A DNA stretch of 64,000 nt, from contig UZAN01039817.1 in the NCBI GenBank assembly GCA_900618425.1, forward strand, positions 46,964-110,963, written 5' to 3'. The notes beneath the pieces were generated by a model. It was not told the origin of the DNA and made no database searches. It was given only the letters and a program-made list of their open reading frames with translations. The translations under genes were made by a program, and so were the position numbers. Numbering within the stretch: the stretch's first letter is position 1; every line of letters starts with the position of its first letter. This document shows positions 40,201-55,200 of this stretch, in pieces. Origin of the DNA: Echinostoma caproni. Taxonomy: Eukaryota; Platyhelminthes; Trematoda; Plagiorchiida; Echinostomatidae.

Positions 40201-43200
40201 GTGATACTGCTCTTAGGTTTCAATTCTTCAATTCACGGATTACTCATTGATCAAAGCAAAAGAGTAGCCGAAAGATAGCAACCAAAACTGTCGCGCGACA
40301 GTACAAGACTACTGTTTGCATAAACTGATACTGTGCATTTTTTTCTTTGTACGTTGCCATATCATCCACTGACCTCTGAGTGACAATCTCCATTTTGAGG
40401 TGGTCACTGCAAACGAGACGGTATGACGCAGATACAATTGGTTTAGCATGTGTAAACAACAAAGAACACTGAACCGAATTCAGTGTCTTCCTGATAACCG
40501 AGAAAATCAAAAAGGTGCCACATTGGGATGAAGGAAACGCATTGAATCAGATTTTTTTAATGACTATAAGGCAAAACCAAGAAATTGTATGATTCATCAC
40601 TTAGGTAGCTCAATAGCACAAGGCTGAGAACAATTTTAACGGAGCATCAATTAAAAAGTTATGCAGTGACGTGAGAGAGACGTACCTTCCAGTAGTTGAT
40701 CTTTCAAAGACTCCAGCATGCGTTCTTGTTCCTGAATCTTCATATCTTTCGTTTTTAGTTGACTGAGAACGGGAGAGACCAGATGGAAAGATCAGAAAAC
40801 ATTTGCAGAGATGAAAAACTAGGGACCGAAATTCCGCGTACACTTCTATTTTGTTGCAAAGCGAAGGCACTGGTAGGTGAGAAAATCCTGTACGATGTTG
40901 CACATAGTTTCTAAAACATGACATACGAAACACCGTTAGAACTATTCTCTTGGTTGTCGACTTTTGTAGCGACGTTATGAGGAGAATGGCAAAAGGCTGT
41001 GTGCAGTTTATCAAACCCAGTACATCACTCAATATAGTTCGGGTGTACTTCAAAGTGCTATCTTCTCACCCTATCTTTTTGCGATTTATACCAGTGGCTT
41101 ATTTATTTCTCCTCTCCCGGTGCGACATTTTGAGTATGCTGATGATAGCGACCTCTCTATTTCCGTATCCAACCAATCAGAACTGGCTGCACATAGCACA
41201 ATTTTATGCAACTCGTTACGTATTCCACTTAAATCGGTCTTAATCCTAATCCCCAAAAATGGCCTGAAAGTTTTTTTACTTTAAACCGTTCCTCATCGTC
41301 CACCGACAATGTACAGATTTTGGGAACACCGACAAGCAGGGTCAGCCATGTACTTAGGTATCACAATTGAAAGTAATCTTCGCTGTTCTTTACACACTCA
41401 AGCTATTGCTCGCAAGCTGAAATTTCTCTCCTTTTAGATAAGAAGAAGAGTCGTTTCTCTTTTGATTTGTAAGTGATAGGAACTTTTGTTCAATAATGTG
41501 TTCTCCCTATACGCATTGACTACTCCCCTGTAATTTTCCCTGGTTTACTGAAGGCTGATTTTAAGCTGCTGAGGCGTGACCTCAACGATCAGCCATGTTT
41601 CCAAGTTTTTTATCTATTCTGAGTTACAATATCCGTGATGCTCATATTGAGGCGTGCTTGAAGTTTGTTGATAATATCCAATCTGATTGCATCCATCCTT
41701 TACACACTGACCTATGTGCACGCAAATCCCACCCCTCCAGCCGCCCTGAATACAAACTCATACCATCTCGGATATCTGTCAAAAAACTCATTGATACCCT
41801 ATCTTGTCCGAATACTAACCGATCAGGGGAGGGTTCATTCTTAGCTTATTAATGCGTTGAGTAGTTAATTCTCATTTTTTGAACGCTTGATGCCCCCGTT
41901 TTTCTCCTTTTTACCACTATCGTGACGGAGGTCTCTTGTTCGCTGGAAGTTTGTATATAACTCGCCAAAGCTTCAATACACAGTACAATAACGTTTTAAG
42001 TTCGCATCCAAACAAACCAGATTGCAAAGAACGACACAGTTGATAGATGGGAAACGCTGTTGAATGCATTTCGGGTGCTGGGATGAATAACGTGTATTGG
42101 GCATTTAAGTCGTAACCAATGAGTTTAGCGATGTTCACCCGTTTGTATATTCAATAAAAGAAAAATGATAGTAAAAACATTTTTTGTTATTGTCGCCGTC
42201 CTGATCGGTGAGAGCAAGCTACAGTTGACGGTCAGTAAAAATGAGCAGGCGGCCCGCAAGGAGAGTGGTCAATCGGCAAAACAGAGTGCTCTTGGTATCA
42301 ATGTGGTAAGTATCAACGATGGACAGAGATTCGGAGAGCTGAAAGAATGTGCGCAAATGGCGCTTTTAACTGCCTGTGCATGGGAAGCAAACAACGAGGA
42401 GACCAGACACCTGAATAGATAGCACATATTTCCGGGAGAAAAAAATAACTTTATTCGTCGAACTGAGGCCATTGACTTGCTTTGGGCTGAAACTCAGAAT
42501 AGGTGGTGACGCAGATATTGCTCAAATGTATTTATTGGTAGCTTATAAAAAAAACTTTATCTTTCGGAAAATGATTTTCTCTCCATTTATTTGGTCGATT
42601 AATGAAGAAAGAAAGAGAATAAACAATAAACGAAAGCGATTTTTTATCATACACATTTTTCGTGATGAACAGCAGACGGGGTAAAGCTCGTAGTCGCGTA
42701 AACCTGCTATTCACTGATGGAAACCGGGGACCTATGTCACGGGACTTGGAGTGGCGAACTACATAAGGCCGCATTAGTTTAGGCAGTGTTGATTCGGTTT
42801 CCGCCCAGAACCAGGGTAATAATGTCAATATCACAGTTCCGTTTCAACAGTCAAACATGACGAGCATTTCGCATTCGTTGTCCATTGTACAGAGTTGATG
42901 AAGTGTATAATACATGGTAGGGATTGTTTGCAAGTGTGAAGATTGTGTCGTCACTAAATGTGCACACACACTGAACCTTTTTCGCTTGATCTCCCCTAGA
43001 ATTAACCTTTATAACTGATCTACATCACACTCCATGGAGCTCAATGTTCAAAAGTGCGTTTATATCTCTTTTGATCATAAATCTCGCTCTTTCTACTGGT
43101 TAATTTTTCAAAATAGCATACCTTTTACTGCTTGGGATTAACCTGCCCCTGAGGCCACATACGTAAAACATTTAGGTATTATTTTAACTTAATCATTAAT

Positions 43201-46200
43201 AGGCTGTCTGTTAAAAGTGTCTTGATAAAAGTTCTCATGTAGTTTTTATANACATATTTAGGAAACTTGGTATTACCCAGTGCTTAATGAGTCAATTTGT
43301 CATCGCATGCACTATACCCCATTAGCGGTATTGATCCTCATCACTGTTCAGGGTTTGTCTGCTCTGTCTAAATTATATTTAGATCCACTGGTATTTCTCG
43401 TAATGATCTTGTTCAGTTCGTGGTTCGTAAGCATGCGACCAGTTTACCAAACATTTGGAGGGGGACTAATACAGATCACTGTGTACGCAATGAAATCCTC
43501 GAGGCTGTACCTGATTACCATACCCGTTACCGATTCAAAATTTTACTCTCCCGGTCATACGTATGGAATAATAGCATTATTTCTTTTTTATTTATTGAGC
43601 ATTTCATTGGCGCACATTAGTTTCATTACATGCTTTCCATCTCGTTCGACAGATTGCTTCGATTCACTGTAATTTGTGAATTATCCTGAAAGTTCATCCA
43701 CCAGGGTGTATAGAGTATTTCTTATTTTGACTGGGTGTATTCCTTCGCAGGGGAGATAATGAACCTATTGTCATCGGATCAACCGCACAGCGAACAGGTG
43801 TTGCGGTGTCTGTCTAAAGTACACTGAAAACCCCGGTTTGCTCTTTCTGATTTTCCTCAATGGTACAAATTCGTTGTACTCATAGAACCACGGACTGACA
43901 AACCTGGCGCGTGTAAGGTTAAGATAGGATTACAGTAACCCGCTTTATCGTAGCGTTTCAAGTGCATTCTTGCATCTACAGTTTGAATTGGAATAAATTT
44001 CAACCACATCTCTGATTCCTAATAAAACGCTCGCCGTTCTACTGCTTTGTACCACCACTAGGTAGCACATGATTTCGTTACCCAAACTACAGTTTTACCA
44101 CAAACTGGGTTGTCAAAAACAGGGCCTTAAAATAAATCGAGTCACCAGTCTGTGCATTTATTTTCGACGAGCCACGGACTATTCGCACGTTTTAATTGAA
44201 TTCTGTCGTTTCCGATTGTTTAATTTAGCTTAACCATATGTGCCTTAGGGTACGAGGTTCGAATTCCCTCAGGTTATCTTCTTCAGATTCGATGTCCCAA
44301 TCCAGGAAGCCTGAGGCGACCTATGTGAGCAAGTTTCTTGGCCAGAGCATGCATATACCCGTGCTAGATCTTACCTTGACGACCCTTCACTTTTCCCACC
44401 TATCAACTGCCTCGGCAAACAAAGCAAGCCAAGGCAATCTATTTTATGGCAAGCCGCTGCTCGCCGCGGTCACCCAACTTTAGTGGTATGCAGCTTCGAC
44501 ATCACTGGGATCAATACCACGCCAATAATAGCAGATACCTATGCGGTTCATCATCCCAATTTCCGAAGCATAGGTTTCGGGTTCCCATGTATGAGCAATA
44601 GTCCTTGTGTCTACGAGGTTTACCTTTTCTGCTGTTATTCATACGATAAGGTATCATAGAAAAAGTCACCTGGCATGAATCGCAAACGTTTACGCATTAT
44701 CTTGATATGATATTTTTGCTGTGCTCAGTTCTTCCAATCGACCATACACTCGGAAGCACTAAACTTGACTGTCTCATTTGAGTTCATCAGTAGTGCGTAC
44801 ACTCTGTCCCGTCCGGGCTTTGAGTTTCGGACCCATTGCATGGGATGTGTATGCCACTGCAAACCAGCTCATACCTGGGCTGAACCGAATTTCCAATTCA
44901 TGCTTGTTCCGGTGTCGTCTTCACTGATGCACAATCAGATCCACAGCAATGAAGGGAGACACAATTGATTATCTGTTGACATCAATAAGGGCGAAACTAG
45001 AGTCTAGTGCTTTTGAATGTATGGTTAACTGGAAGAAGTGATGAACGTGAATGTGAAGATAAAGACTGAAGAATGATCAGTTCAAATCAATATCAGTTAT
45101 TCCACACCCATACTCACAAGTAGCCGTGAGTTATTATGTCTTCCAACTCCAAAAATACCACTCTTAATCAATAAAATTATTCGAAGCAGAGCTGCTGTTT
45201 TAGGGTTTAAAGATTGAAATCAGACATGAACACTTACTCATACAGCTCTTTCAACTTTGCCTCTGCCTCCTGTGAGCGTAACTCTGCCTGCTCTCGAACC
45301 CGAACTTCATTGTTCAATGCCACTTGCAAATTGGATCGTTCCATTTTGTTCACCTTGGACGATTTGCGTAGGCGCCAATCTAATGTGCTTTCTCCGGTCA
45401 TACTCAACGCCGGACTATCCAAACCCAACGAAGTAGTTTCATTAATCGAGGCAGTTGGTTGTGCACTCCCGTTCCAAGCGGTCTGGTAGTCACTCGTTGA
45501 AGTGGCAGTCATACTGTGCTCGTGATTGGCCAACACTCCGTCCGGACCCATGCTGGCCATACGTAAGGCTTCCAGCTCGGAGACAACACGAACCGTAAAA
45601 GCCTGACGATGGAAGAGAGGAGGAAACCGATATAATGCGCGGACCGTTAGCTCCGTCTTGGGCCTTATTATGCGTCAATGCAGAGCTTGTGGTGGTCTTT
45701 TGCCATCAGGAACAATGTAATGAACAATTAAATGTGGCATAGAAACACGCGGAAATAAAATTGAAAAGCTCCTTGGAATGAGCCAGTCGAAGGCACACAG
45801 TGACTGCTGACTGCATTTCAAACCTGATTGTAGGTATGTGTGTGACTGGTAAGTGCATGCAACTAGAATCGATCGTATTGGGCATTGGATTATGAACGTC
45901 TCGTCGAGGAGTAAGGCCATTTTATGTACTTCTGTGTGAATAAAAAGATTTTTTTCAGATTATTTTTAGAAATCAGTAAAGTAGCGTAAATTAAACTAGA
46001 ACGAAATTTAACAGACAGAAACAGGGGGAAATGACAGAGCAGAAATCAAAATATTTCAGTAAAAGCGGAAGCACAAGAGAAACAACAGAGAATGAATGAA
46101 CGAAATGGAACGGACCAACTATGGCTGGTTTAATGGTGCGAATCGGGGAGAAATACTCGGTTTTCCCACGGGTAAGTTTCACTAACAAGAAGAACGAGTT

Positions 46201-49200
46201 TCATAGGATGCTAGCGTCTAAAAGCTCTCGTTCATCCGACGGTAGGCGAAACCTCTTGCTCGCCTGGAGAAATGCTCTCATGATATACGTCTATGGTTGA
46301 TATCCCACGTAATGTCGTCTCTCTATATCTTATATATGGCACTAGAGCAGCACTCATGAGCCAAGGACAAATAGCTAACCCATCCAGCTAATAAAACAAA
46401 GACGGGTAAACAAGGCGCTTCCAACATATTCCGGTACTGATGGTCATCGGTTGGATGGGGTGATACACTGTGTTGGGCACCACGGAGTTGTTAAACACAT
46501 CTGAAGGGATGAGCATTCAACTGACTGCATGACGGAATCCAGAATGAATGAATGAGTATCGTTTACTTCTTTTTTTATTTATTGAATATATGAATGTGCA
46601 GTCAACTTCCAGGAAGGGGGCTGCGGCCATACAAAGGCTGCCTGCTGAAATAGAGAAATAGGGAAAACGCGCGGTGGTGTAGCGGTTCGAACCCGGGACT
46701 TCCGCGTCACAGTGACCTAACCACTTGAACACCACCGCCCTAAACTGCAACCTTCACAAACCTCAGTCAGCTTTTGACGAGCTAAAATCTAAGGACAGGA
46801 ACAGCTAAGAAATTCAGGTACACCGGTCAGGAGAAACTCGGCAGTAACATGCCCACACACAAACTGTGAACTATTTTGGCCGGAAAAATGCACGCACCAG
46901 AGCCTGTGTCATGATGTGAACGCGGACACGGGTGCAACATGCATACATGGGTTTAGAAAGTATCGTTTTATGGCTAAGCCTTACGTTTCAGCAAACGAGG
47001 AGAAGCAAAGAAGATCGATTTTCTCGAACAGCGCGAACAGTTAGTTCATCACAGGATGCTTTCCATTTTTGTTCACGTTTGCGCAATATAGTTTCAAAGG
47101 GATTACACAATAACACTTCTGAACGCACCAGTTTTTTCGTTAAAAATAATCCAACTTGGTCTCGAATTGGTCGAGGAATGGCACAAATCATGGTCAAATA
47201 ATAGCGGTTGATGGTCACGCACAAGTGTTTATCACCAGCGACATTTACGATACCCTCTTATGCAGACAATAATGGTACAAAAATAAAAATGATTGGAAAC
47301 CGTCTGTATTTCATTGCGTCACATTTCAGGTAAACCAAAAAGTAATCAAAGTCACGGGATAAAAGAGCATAGCTCGAGGAAATTTTACACGGGGAAAATA
47401 AGACAAGCATAATCGGAACAAATGCTCAACATAGCACAGCAACGGAACCAACCGAATGAAAACGACACATTCCTTTGTCAGGGCCGCTATCTTTCACCAA
47501 ATGGGTGTTTAGGGGTAAAACGACCAGATGAATTCGACAACAAAATATAACGCCAAGAAAACAATTTGTCCACTAGTGAAAATAAGTTGTGTAGGGCCTG
47601 GTTGACGCACGTCTCAAACACCGAACTGAAAAAGGTCAACCAGGTGAACAATCTAGACCAAACAGTATTCACTTTATATGCTTCACCCGATCAGGCGGTT
47701 CAGTTAGCTGATTATCTGACCAACGTAGAACCTATGATCGGGTTTCCGGACAGCTGGGCGGTGCCCGGCTATCGCACAAACGAGCATCAGAAGATGCCAG
47801 AGCCCGGTATGCTGCTCATTCCAACAGCACAATTAACGTGTACATATGTACGCGTCCGTACCCGAGGCGCGATGATGGACTGTGATCACCGGTGGGTCGT
47901 ACACGGTGAGTTATTGAGCAAAGGACAACAGAGACCGGGACAACCAAGCAAAGGAAATATCAGTCCACGGTAGAAATAGCTACAACTTCGGGGTCCTTCG
48001 CTAATGGATAAGAGTTCGGAAAGGAGGCAATAACAGATGTGCGTGTACAAACGAACTGATCGAGCCCAATGATACACCGATACAAGTGAAAGACAACAAG
48101 ATAGTCACTCGTTAATACCAATAACATTTATCCGCGTCGAAGCCAATTTCCTTGTAATTTTTAAAGAAAACGGAGTTCATTATTGAGTTCACACAGGCCA
48201 AAAACATGCGAATAGAAAGAGATAAAAGCATTATGATTGGGTCCAGTTGAGGCGTGGTTGGCATTATAAGTTCTCGAAATCGCTCCAGAAACAATAACAA
48301 CGTGATCCGTTGATAACACCATTACCATTTAGATATTACAGTAACTCCTTGTGAACTCGCGCACACCCAAAAGACAGTTAGTTGAAACTCGTGAGTCCCA
48401 ACTTCGTATGCCGTCCTCATTTGACTTCTTTTCTGATCGACTACTGGCAACAGGACATGTACTGTTCACGACTGTTTGATAATATGGGTGGTTTAACTGT
48501 CCATAACTTTGTCTACTGACATACAGCCTCAAACACTTAACGAAATCGAAGTTTCACATACCGACCGCGTGCCAAGTAAGGGTGTTTCATGAGCTCAGCA
48601 TACTCATTTTTTGCAAACGGGGCACCCTTAGCGCGCAGATACGTTAATGAATCATTCAAGTTTCGCTGACGCGCTACTCATCTGCGTTTGTGGTCATGGT
48701 CAAATTCGAGACGTGAGAAAAACGGGGTTTAACTCTGCACGCTCCAGCTGAACCCGACAAGAATATCTGATGGAGACTGGGATTATTGAAGGCCTGTTTT
48801 TTCATCACGCTCTGGTGGATGCCTAGCTGGCCATTAGATCGTGTGGTTGTCAAGATAAACCTTTGAAGCCTGCTGCGTACATCCATTCAGAAAGGAGGGC
48901 ATAAACAGACGAGGACCCTAAAACAGCACAATGTAATAAAAGGCCACTGAGAAGTGAAAAGTTATTTCTAAAAAAGAGAAAAGTGAATTTACTAGAAAGG
49001 TTGCCTGATTGCAATAATGTACTCCAATAAATGCATGCAACCAGCCAGTTTACAACTGGTGATTTCGAATAGTGCAATGAATGATTCTTGCCAGGATATT
49101 TCCCCACTCTAACTTTTCAACTCCAACTTGTTTTTCTTCTGGTGGAATGCAGTGCTGAGTAGTCGCTGATGGACAAGACGAAGTGAAAACTAGGACCGAA

Positions 49201-52200
49201 TTCCCGTTGAGCGATACTGGTAACGGATTTGGTTGAAGTAATTTGTCATAGTCAGTGCATATAGGATAAAACTGTGTGGGGTCAAATAAGGACACGGAAA
49301 TTGTATAGAACTTTAACAGCGAATCAATGGGTGTGTGTGTGCTGATATCCATTGAATTTTCAGTAACAGGTCAAATTCAGATTCCCAGTAAATCAGATAG
49401 GGAGAAAAATAAGGGAAAACCCACTGATTCAACGTACTCATCGGGATACACAAGCTTTATGCCCCTTATGGAGATGGTCTGCGGAAAAGAAACGGAAACG
49501 AGATACAACAAAATAACCATAGCTGCATTAAAGTCTGATCCATGATCGCGCGCATAAACACACATTAAACGATTTTTTTTTGCTTCAGGGGTTCACTGAT
49601 CAACACCCTCGTTTTACGATTGCTGGTCACACACGAGGTGCGCTGCACCAAGATGGGAACCCACAGTGAACAGGCCATAGACCAATTAAACAGACAGCCT
49701 TCAACTCAAGTTGAGCGAGTGAGACAATCTGGTGCAAGATAGACAGAACAGAATAACACATTTGGAATGAAAGCCGTACCGAAAGAATCTGCCGCTGTTG
49801 ATAATGTATTTAGGATAGATTACAGTTTCCTAACATAGTCCCCTATGACAACTGCTTCATTTGGCAACGAATTGTTAGACAGCCCTTCGCTATCACTAAC
49901 AAAACCCGATGAAGAGAACTTCGTGTATGAATCAATCAGGCGGATACGTGTTTTGTTTTCTGCGTTTTCTGCGTCAACTGATTACAGGATCTTGTGAACG
50001 CCAATCCGAAAAATGAGATCCACCCGTTCTGAATAATTTCGCAAGTCCAAATCACCTGGTAATGTATACATGAACTCTGCCACCATGGAGCTCTGGCTGC
50101 ACACAGTGTGAGTTGCGGAAGAAGCGAACCCATCAAAGCTTCGCGGTCAACTGAGTCAAACGATCCTTTCCGGTCAAGAAAGACTGCGATCGTTGGTCGA
50201 CGGGGGGTGTAACGGAGCGCAAGGATCTGACTCAACTTAAAAATTTGGTCGTGGATGTATAGATCAAATTTTTACGTTGCGTCAGGTCCTCGAGCTGCGT
50301 CATAACCACCGTCGACCAACGGTCGCAATGTTTCTTGACCTGAAAGGAGCCTTCGACTCAGTTGACCGCGAAGCTCTGATGGGTTCCCTTCTACGAAAAA
50401 GAATGCCCTAGAAGTACGTTAACTTACTGAGGTCACTGTACTCACATACCTCAGGTTGTGTAAGGATTTACAAAGAACTAAGTAGGCCGTTCGTCAAGGG
50501 TGCCCTATTTCACCTGCACTAAGTGGACTCCAAAACGTATGCATTGAATGGGGAACTGGGGAAAAGCTGTGCGATTTAGAGTACGCCGATGACATCGTTT
50601 GTCTGTTCGAATGTATGGAGGACGCGCAAAGCGCACTTGATAGACTAAAAAGTGCTGCTGCCACATTCGGTATGTGCTTTGCACCTTCAAAATGCAAAGT
50701 GATGCTGCAAGACTGGGTTTCGTCTACTCCCGATCTCAAACTAAATGACCAGGAATTAGTTAGAGTGGATTACTTTTCCTACTTATGTAGTTGTGTGACC
50801 AATGACGGTAGCGCAACCAAAGAGATAACCGCTCGCATCTCCAAGGCTCGATCAGCGCACGCAGGATTAAAACACCTTTGGCGTAGACGCGACATTTCAC
50901 CGAAGTTGTAAGGCCGTGTATATAGTGCCACCGTTCGTTTAGTTTTGCTTTATGGTTGTGATACCTCGAATTGGCGAGTAGAAGATATTCGTCCACTAAA
51001 AGTTTTCGACTAGCGGTGTTTACGTAGTTCAGACCATGTGGGAAGGACCGAATGGGTTAGTTATCTGGAGGTAAATCGTCGTGTGTTGGGGAGTCTATCA
51101 GAGATAAACCTGCTAGCACACCGAATTCAGATTGGTAGGCTTCGCTGGCTAAGGCACTTATTGCGCATACCCAGCTGTCGCCTGTCGCACCGCGATTTAT
51201 TCGCTATAGCTAATCCGGGCTGGAGGAAACCACGTGGAGTTCAACAGATGACGTGGAGACGAGGCACTAAGAAATGCACAGAGCCATTAGGTAGAGTCGG
51301 TGTCTCTCGCATTCCAGGTTGGGGTGCAAAAGACTCCACAACCAGTTGGTTAGAGACATTGAAGGATATGGCAGCGAACCGGCAGCAGTGGCGTTCTTGT
51401 TGACATTTCTTAACAGGTCAGAACGCTTGAAACGGTATGTGTGCCGAGTTCGATTGCGTACACTGTGTGTTGATCATAGCGGTTCACCTTCTCTCTCCCT
51501 CGAAATAGGTCCAATCTCTGTCCACCTTACATATTACCACCACTAATCTTGTACGCGTTACGAGTTTGGCAGCAATCAGTAAAGCTCGCCTCACTGTATT
51601 TCGCTGTACAATGATGACGCGATCACTCAACAGTTGAAGGTATTACTCTTTAGTGACACCCTCTACTAACAATCCGATTTTGATTTTCCATTCTGGTTGA
51701 TATACCTATATTGTTGAATGCCACATATCTAGCTTTTTCTGTCCCGCCNACCCCCCACCCGTTGATCACTCAATCAATCAAGCTGATTACAAAGACAGTT
51801 ACGCCACAGACACAAAACGTACTTTGGCTTTACACAACTGTAATGGAAAGTGTCAAAACACAACAGAGATGTCTGCCAACGACATCATAATATAAGCAAG
51901 CACCTGTGCGGATGATCAACAGTCTCCCGGCTTCTGACATATGGCAAGTGACCACAGCTAGACTGAACTACTCAAATGCATATATATATCAGACATACCA
52001 ACGACACCTGACGACAGAAAGTCCCGTGATCTAATACTCTGATTGACATGGTTTATTTGACTCAAGCAAGGGAAGTAGGAAACATAGACAAAGAACTGAA
52101 TTAATGATACGCGAAAGTGGACATCAAAATAGCCGAGCACATTTACGGTGTCGTTTCCATGGTCGAAAGGTTTACTCCCAGAAGCAGAAATGAGATGACA

Positions 52201-55200
52201 ATAATGACAAAATGCATGAGTACTAACTTAAAGAAGAACACCAGATGCAAATATATAAAGAGCGGTAAGAATCACGTTTGTGAAATTCAATCATCTTTCA
52301 ACAACTGAATATACTTTATTGGAAAATTTGGAATGCCGAAAGAGTGCACTGAAAATTAGTTGAATTTATTGCCTCCCGGTCATTTAATCATCAAGCAACT
52401 CAAAGGGTATGATTATGCGATGTCACTTGTAACAAATTCTGGATAGAAACATTTTTTTGGCCTCATGTTAAGGCCGTTTAATTTTTCACAATTATCAACC
52501 TTGCGTTGTCATGCGACGATTTTCGCTGCTGCTTTGAAAAGCAGAAAGCATCACCGAGATGAAAATATGAAAAGAAAATGAGCTGGATCTGCATAGATGT
52601 AGGATCATATCACCCAGGTTATCCAAATTTCATTTACACTTACCTGATTTTCAACTGTGAAGTGCAATACAGCCTATAAGACAGCCCCTCCCCTATTCAC
52701 GGTTTTTACACCCCATCGATAAGCGATCAGAATTCGGCTACCCGCAGCCGTCGTTTAACTATGCTGTCTGCCACACCAAACATTGCATGCCAAGGACAGT
52801 CAGTAAAATTTATGTTGGTGAAACTCTTGAATTAATTTGTGCCCGCGATCCCATAAAACTCTGCATCAAACCTCAGCACTGGTTATCCCACGATGCTTAT
52901 GCAACGCGGTGCTCGACCACGGGAGTAATGGCCACGTTTTTATACCATATAACAGCACCAAATAGGGTCTTTACATTGGATAACTAATGTTATTTTTACA
53001 GTAAAAAGGGGTAAACCCAATCAATTAAAGGCCATGCGGTAAAATGTGAAATGTGAAGAGCAAACATTCACAATGGATCCAGTTTCTATTCAGTGGTTTA
53101 CGGAAGATAAAAACGTGGACGAATGGCCTTCGTGCGGAACTGAAATCATATTTCCTATTACGAGATCGGTGATGGGAGAAACGCGGTGATTTCCGGGGAA
53201 TTTGTGAATTGTTTCACTGAACAAACCATGCTCTATTAGAGGCATTCAAATTCACAAGTCAAAAATATGTAACGTAATCGATGACAAACGGAAGGGACGT
53301 GACTCACATGCAGTTTATCTTTTGCGGCTCGCTCATCATCAGCCCATTGACTCAGTTCGTAAAGCCTGCGCTCCCAGTTGCTGATGCTACCTTCTAGTTC
53401 CGCGTATTTGGTTTGTAGAGTATTCAGTTCTTTTAGTGCGTTAGACTTTGATCGAGCGGATGGACGACGAAGCGAATGGATGCACAGGGAATGGAGAAAT
53501 AGATGTTAACGTCGGAAATGACAAAAAGGAAACAGGTTCCGTATAAGCACTGTTCAAAAGACCGGAAAGTCCGAAATAGCTGTGATTTTGTTCAGGAGTA
53601 AATAGTAAATATTGTATAAAAAATTTTGATAACCGAGATCCCGATCCTCCTCCTGCTATCTACAAAAAATAACACGTTTGCATTTGTAATTCAATTTCAC
53701 GGCAAGTGTATTATCATTTGGTGTTAAACTGATCACTGATCGCATATCACACGAAATCGGAGCACCCCCAATCAGCGATTATAATCGGAAATCAGTACGG
53801 ATTTGGTACAACATTCGCCTATCTTATCAGTGACGAAGTACAATGCCGAATCGTTAGAATCAGCCTCTGATGATATAAATTCTAGAGGTTAGTCTTTGAA
53901 TAAAAGGATTCGACAGCACAATAGACCAAATTATTGTTTCGTAGATTGACGTTTCATGTTGAAATAGTGAAAAGTTCAGTAGCCTCGACGGGATTCGAAC
54001 CATACATAGGTGTCAGTTAAAGCAACAATCTCAGGACTGTTTTTTAAACATTTATAAAACATAGTCAGAATCAAATAAATTGAGAAGATGAAGAACAAGT
54101 ATGACTGACAGTAAACATCGACCTGTTGCTAACCACGCGCGAAATTTTCTTGAGTATTCAACAATAAGTTGTTCAATATTTCGGAGATTAACGATTGGTT
54201 GTCACAGTACAGTGACCAATAGAATCAATGCCCTTAATCATTTACGGGATTTATCAAACAGTAAAGTTAGCCCGTAGTGCTAGTACTGATGCAAATCAAA
54301 AGCAGAGTAACGGTGGTGGAAACTAAAGCTGAATCCGGAGTGGACCAAGGCATTAATGAGGATGGTTGGCGCTCAGTTTCAGCTTTTTTGCAAAACGATA
54401 AATGTTGAACTTCTGTGAGCTGACTTTAGATGTTGTCTTTAGAGTACTCGCCTAGTCGACCACTAGAAGACTGAAAACAGACGGAAGAGCAATTCCAAGA
54501 TAATGGTACCATAACACCGATTAACCAGGTATGTTTAGGAAGAGGGTTTGACAAGGAAAATTGGGCACCATCAGATCCAAGTTTTTGTACATTTACATCA
54601 CTTCGGGATCGAGGCTTGGGTAAAATGATCACCGCTAACTTGTTCACACAAAGCAACGAGCAAGTGTGAAGAACACGTGCTGAACGATTGCTGAATCTTG
54701 ATTTGTCCAATCAAGAAAGCAGATCTTAAGGTGAAACTACGACACAAGTCGTGCGGGAACTTATCAATATAAATAGCAAAACACTGTAATAACAGATATT
54801 GGATTAGTCAGATATCAGATTGTCTCGCAAAACCAGTGGATGAGTCTTGCTACGTACCGCTTGTTATGCCACTACTTAACGTGATAGTACTGTGTATTTT
54901 ATATACCGGCTTCAGACGGAAGAGTTCAACTAATCTCACAGAACTACAGGCATTCAACAAATTCGAAATCATGAAAACTTCCATTTGTTCAGATTACTCA
55001 AAATGTAAAGTTAACACATTAATGAGAAAGTTGTTGCACAATGAACGGACATTGACCATACGGAGAAGAAAAACTCACTCGATCCGCCATGGCACCCTCT
55101 AATCGTTGTTCCAAGATGCCCCGATCTTGATCCCATTCTTTCTGTTCCGTCTGTCGAGCGGCTTTTAACGCGTGGAATTCCTGTTTGCTACAATTCAAAC

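Larger units (their letters stand above)
40763..45237 (-). other. Intron 7 of MRCK
   Basis: 4.5 kb rich in plus-strand CR1 remnants (41035-41860 and 43020-43680). Also a SINE tail (42634-42775), an RTE fragment (44240-44490), and a candidate small secreted protein exon at 42165-42305. Confidence 0.65.
45603..53307 (-). other. Intron 6 of MRCK
   Basis: 7.7 kb, the largest intron fully inside the window. Contains a family B SINE (46570-46742), an unassigned open frame (47566-47973), and the head-to-head RTE pair (49940-51620). From 47980 to 49930 and from 51630 to 53300 I see no recognisable element. Confidence 0.65.

Noticed and set aside
40610..41053. 147-codon minus-strand open frame
   Set aside because: It overlaps MRCK exon 8 in a different frame and runs into the CR1 remnant; a shadow with no homology.
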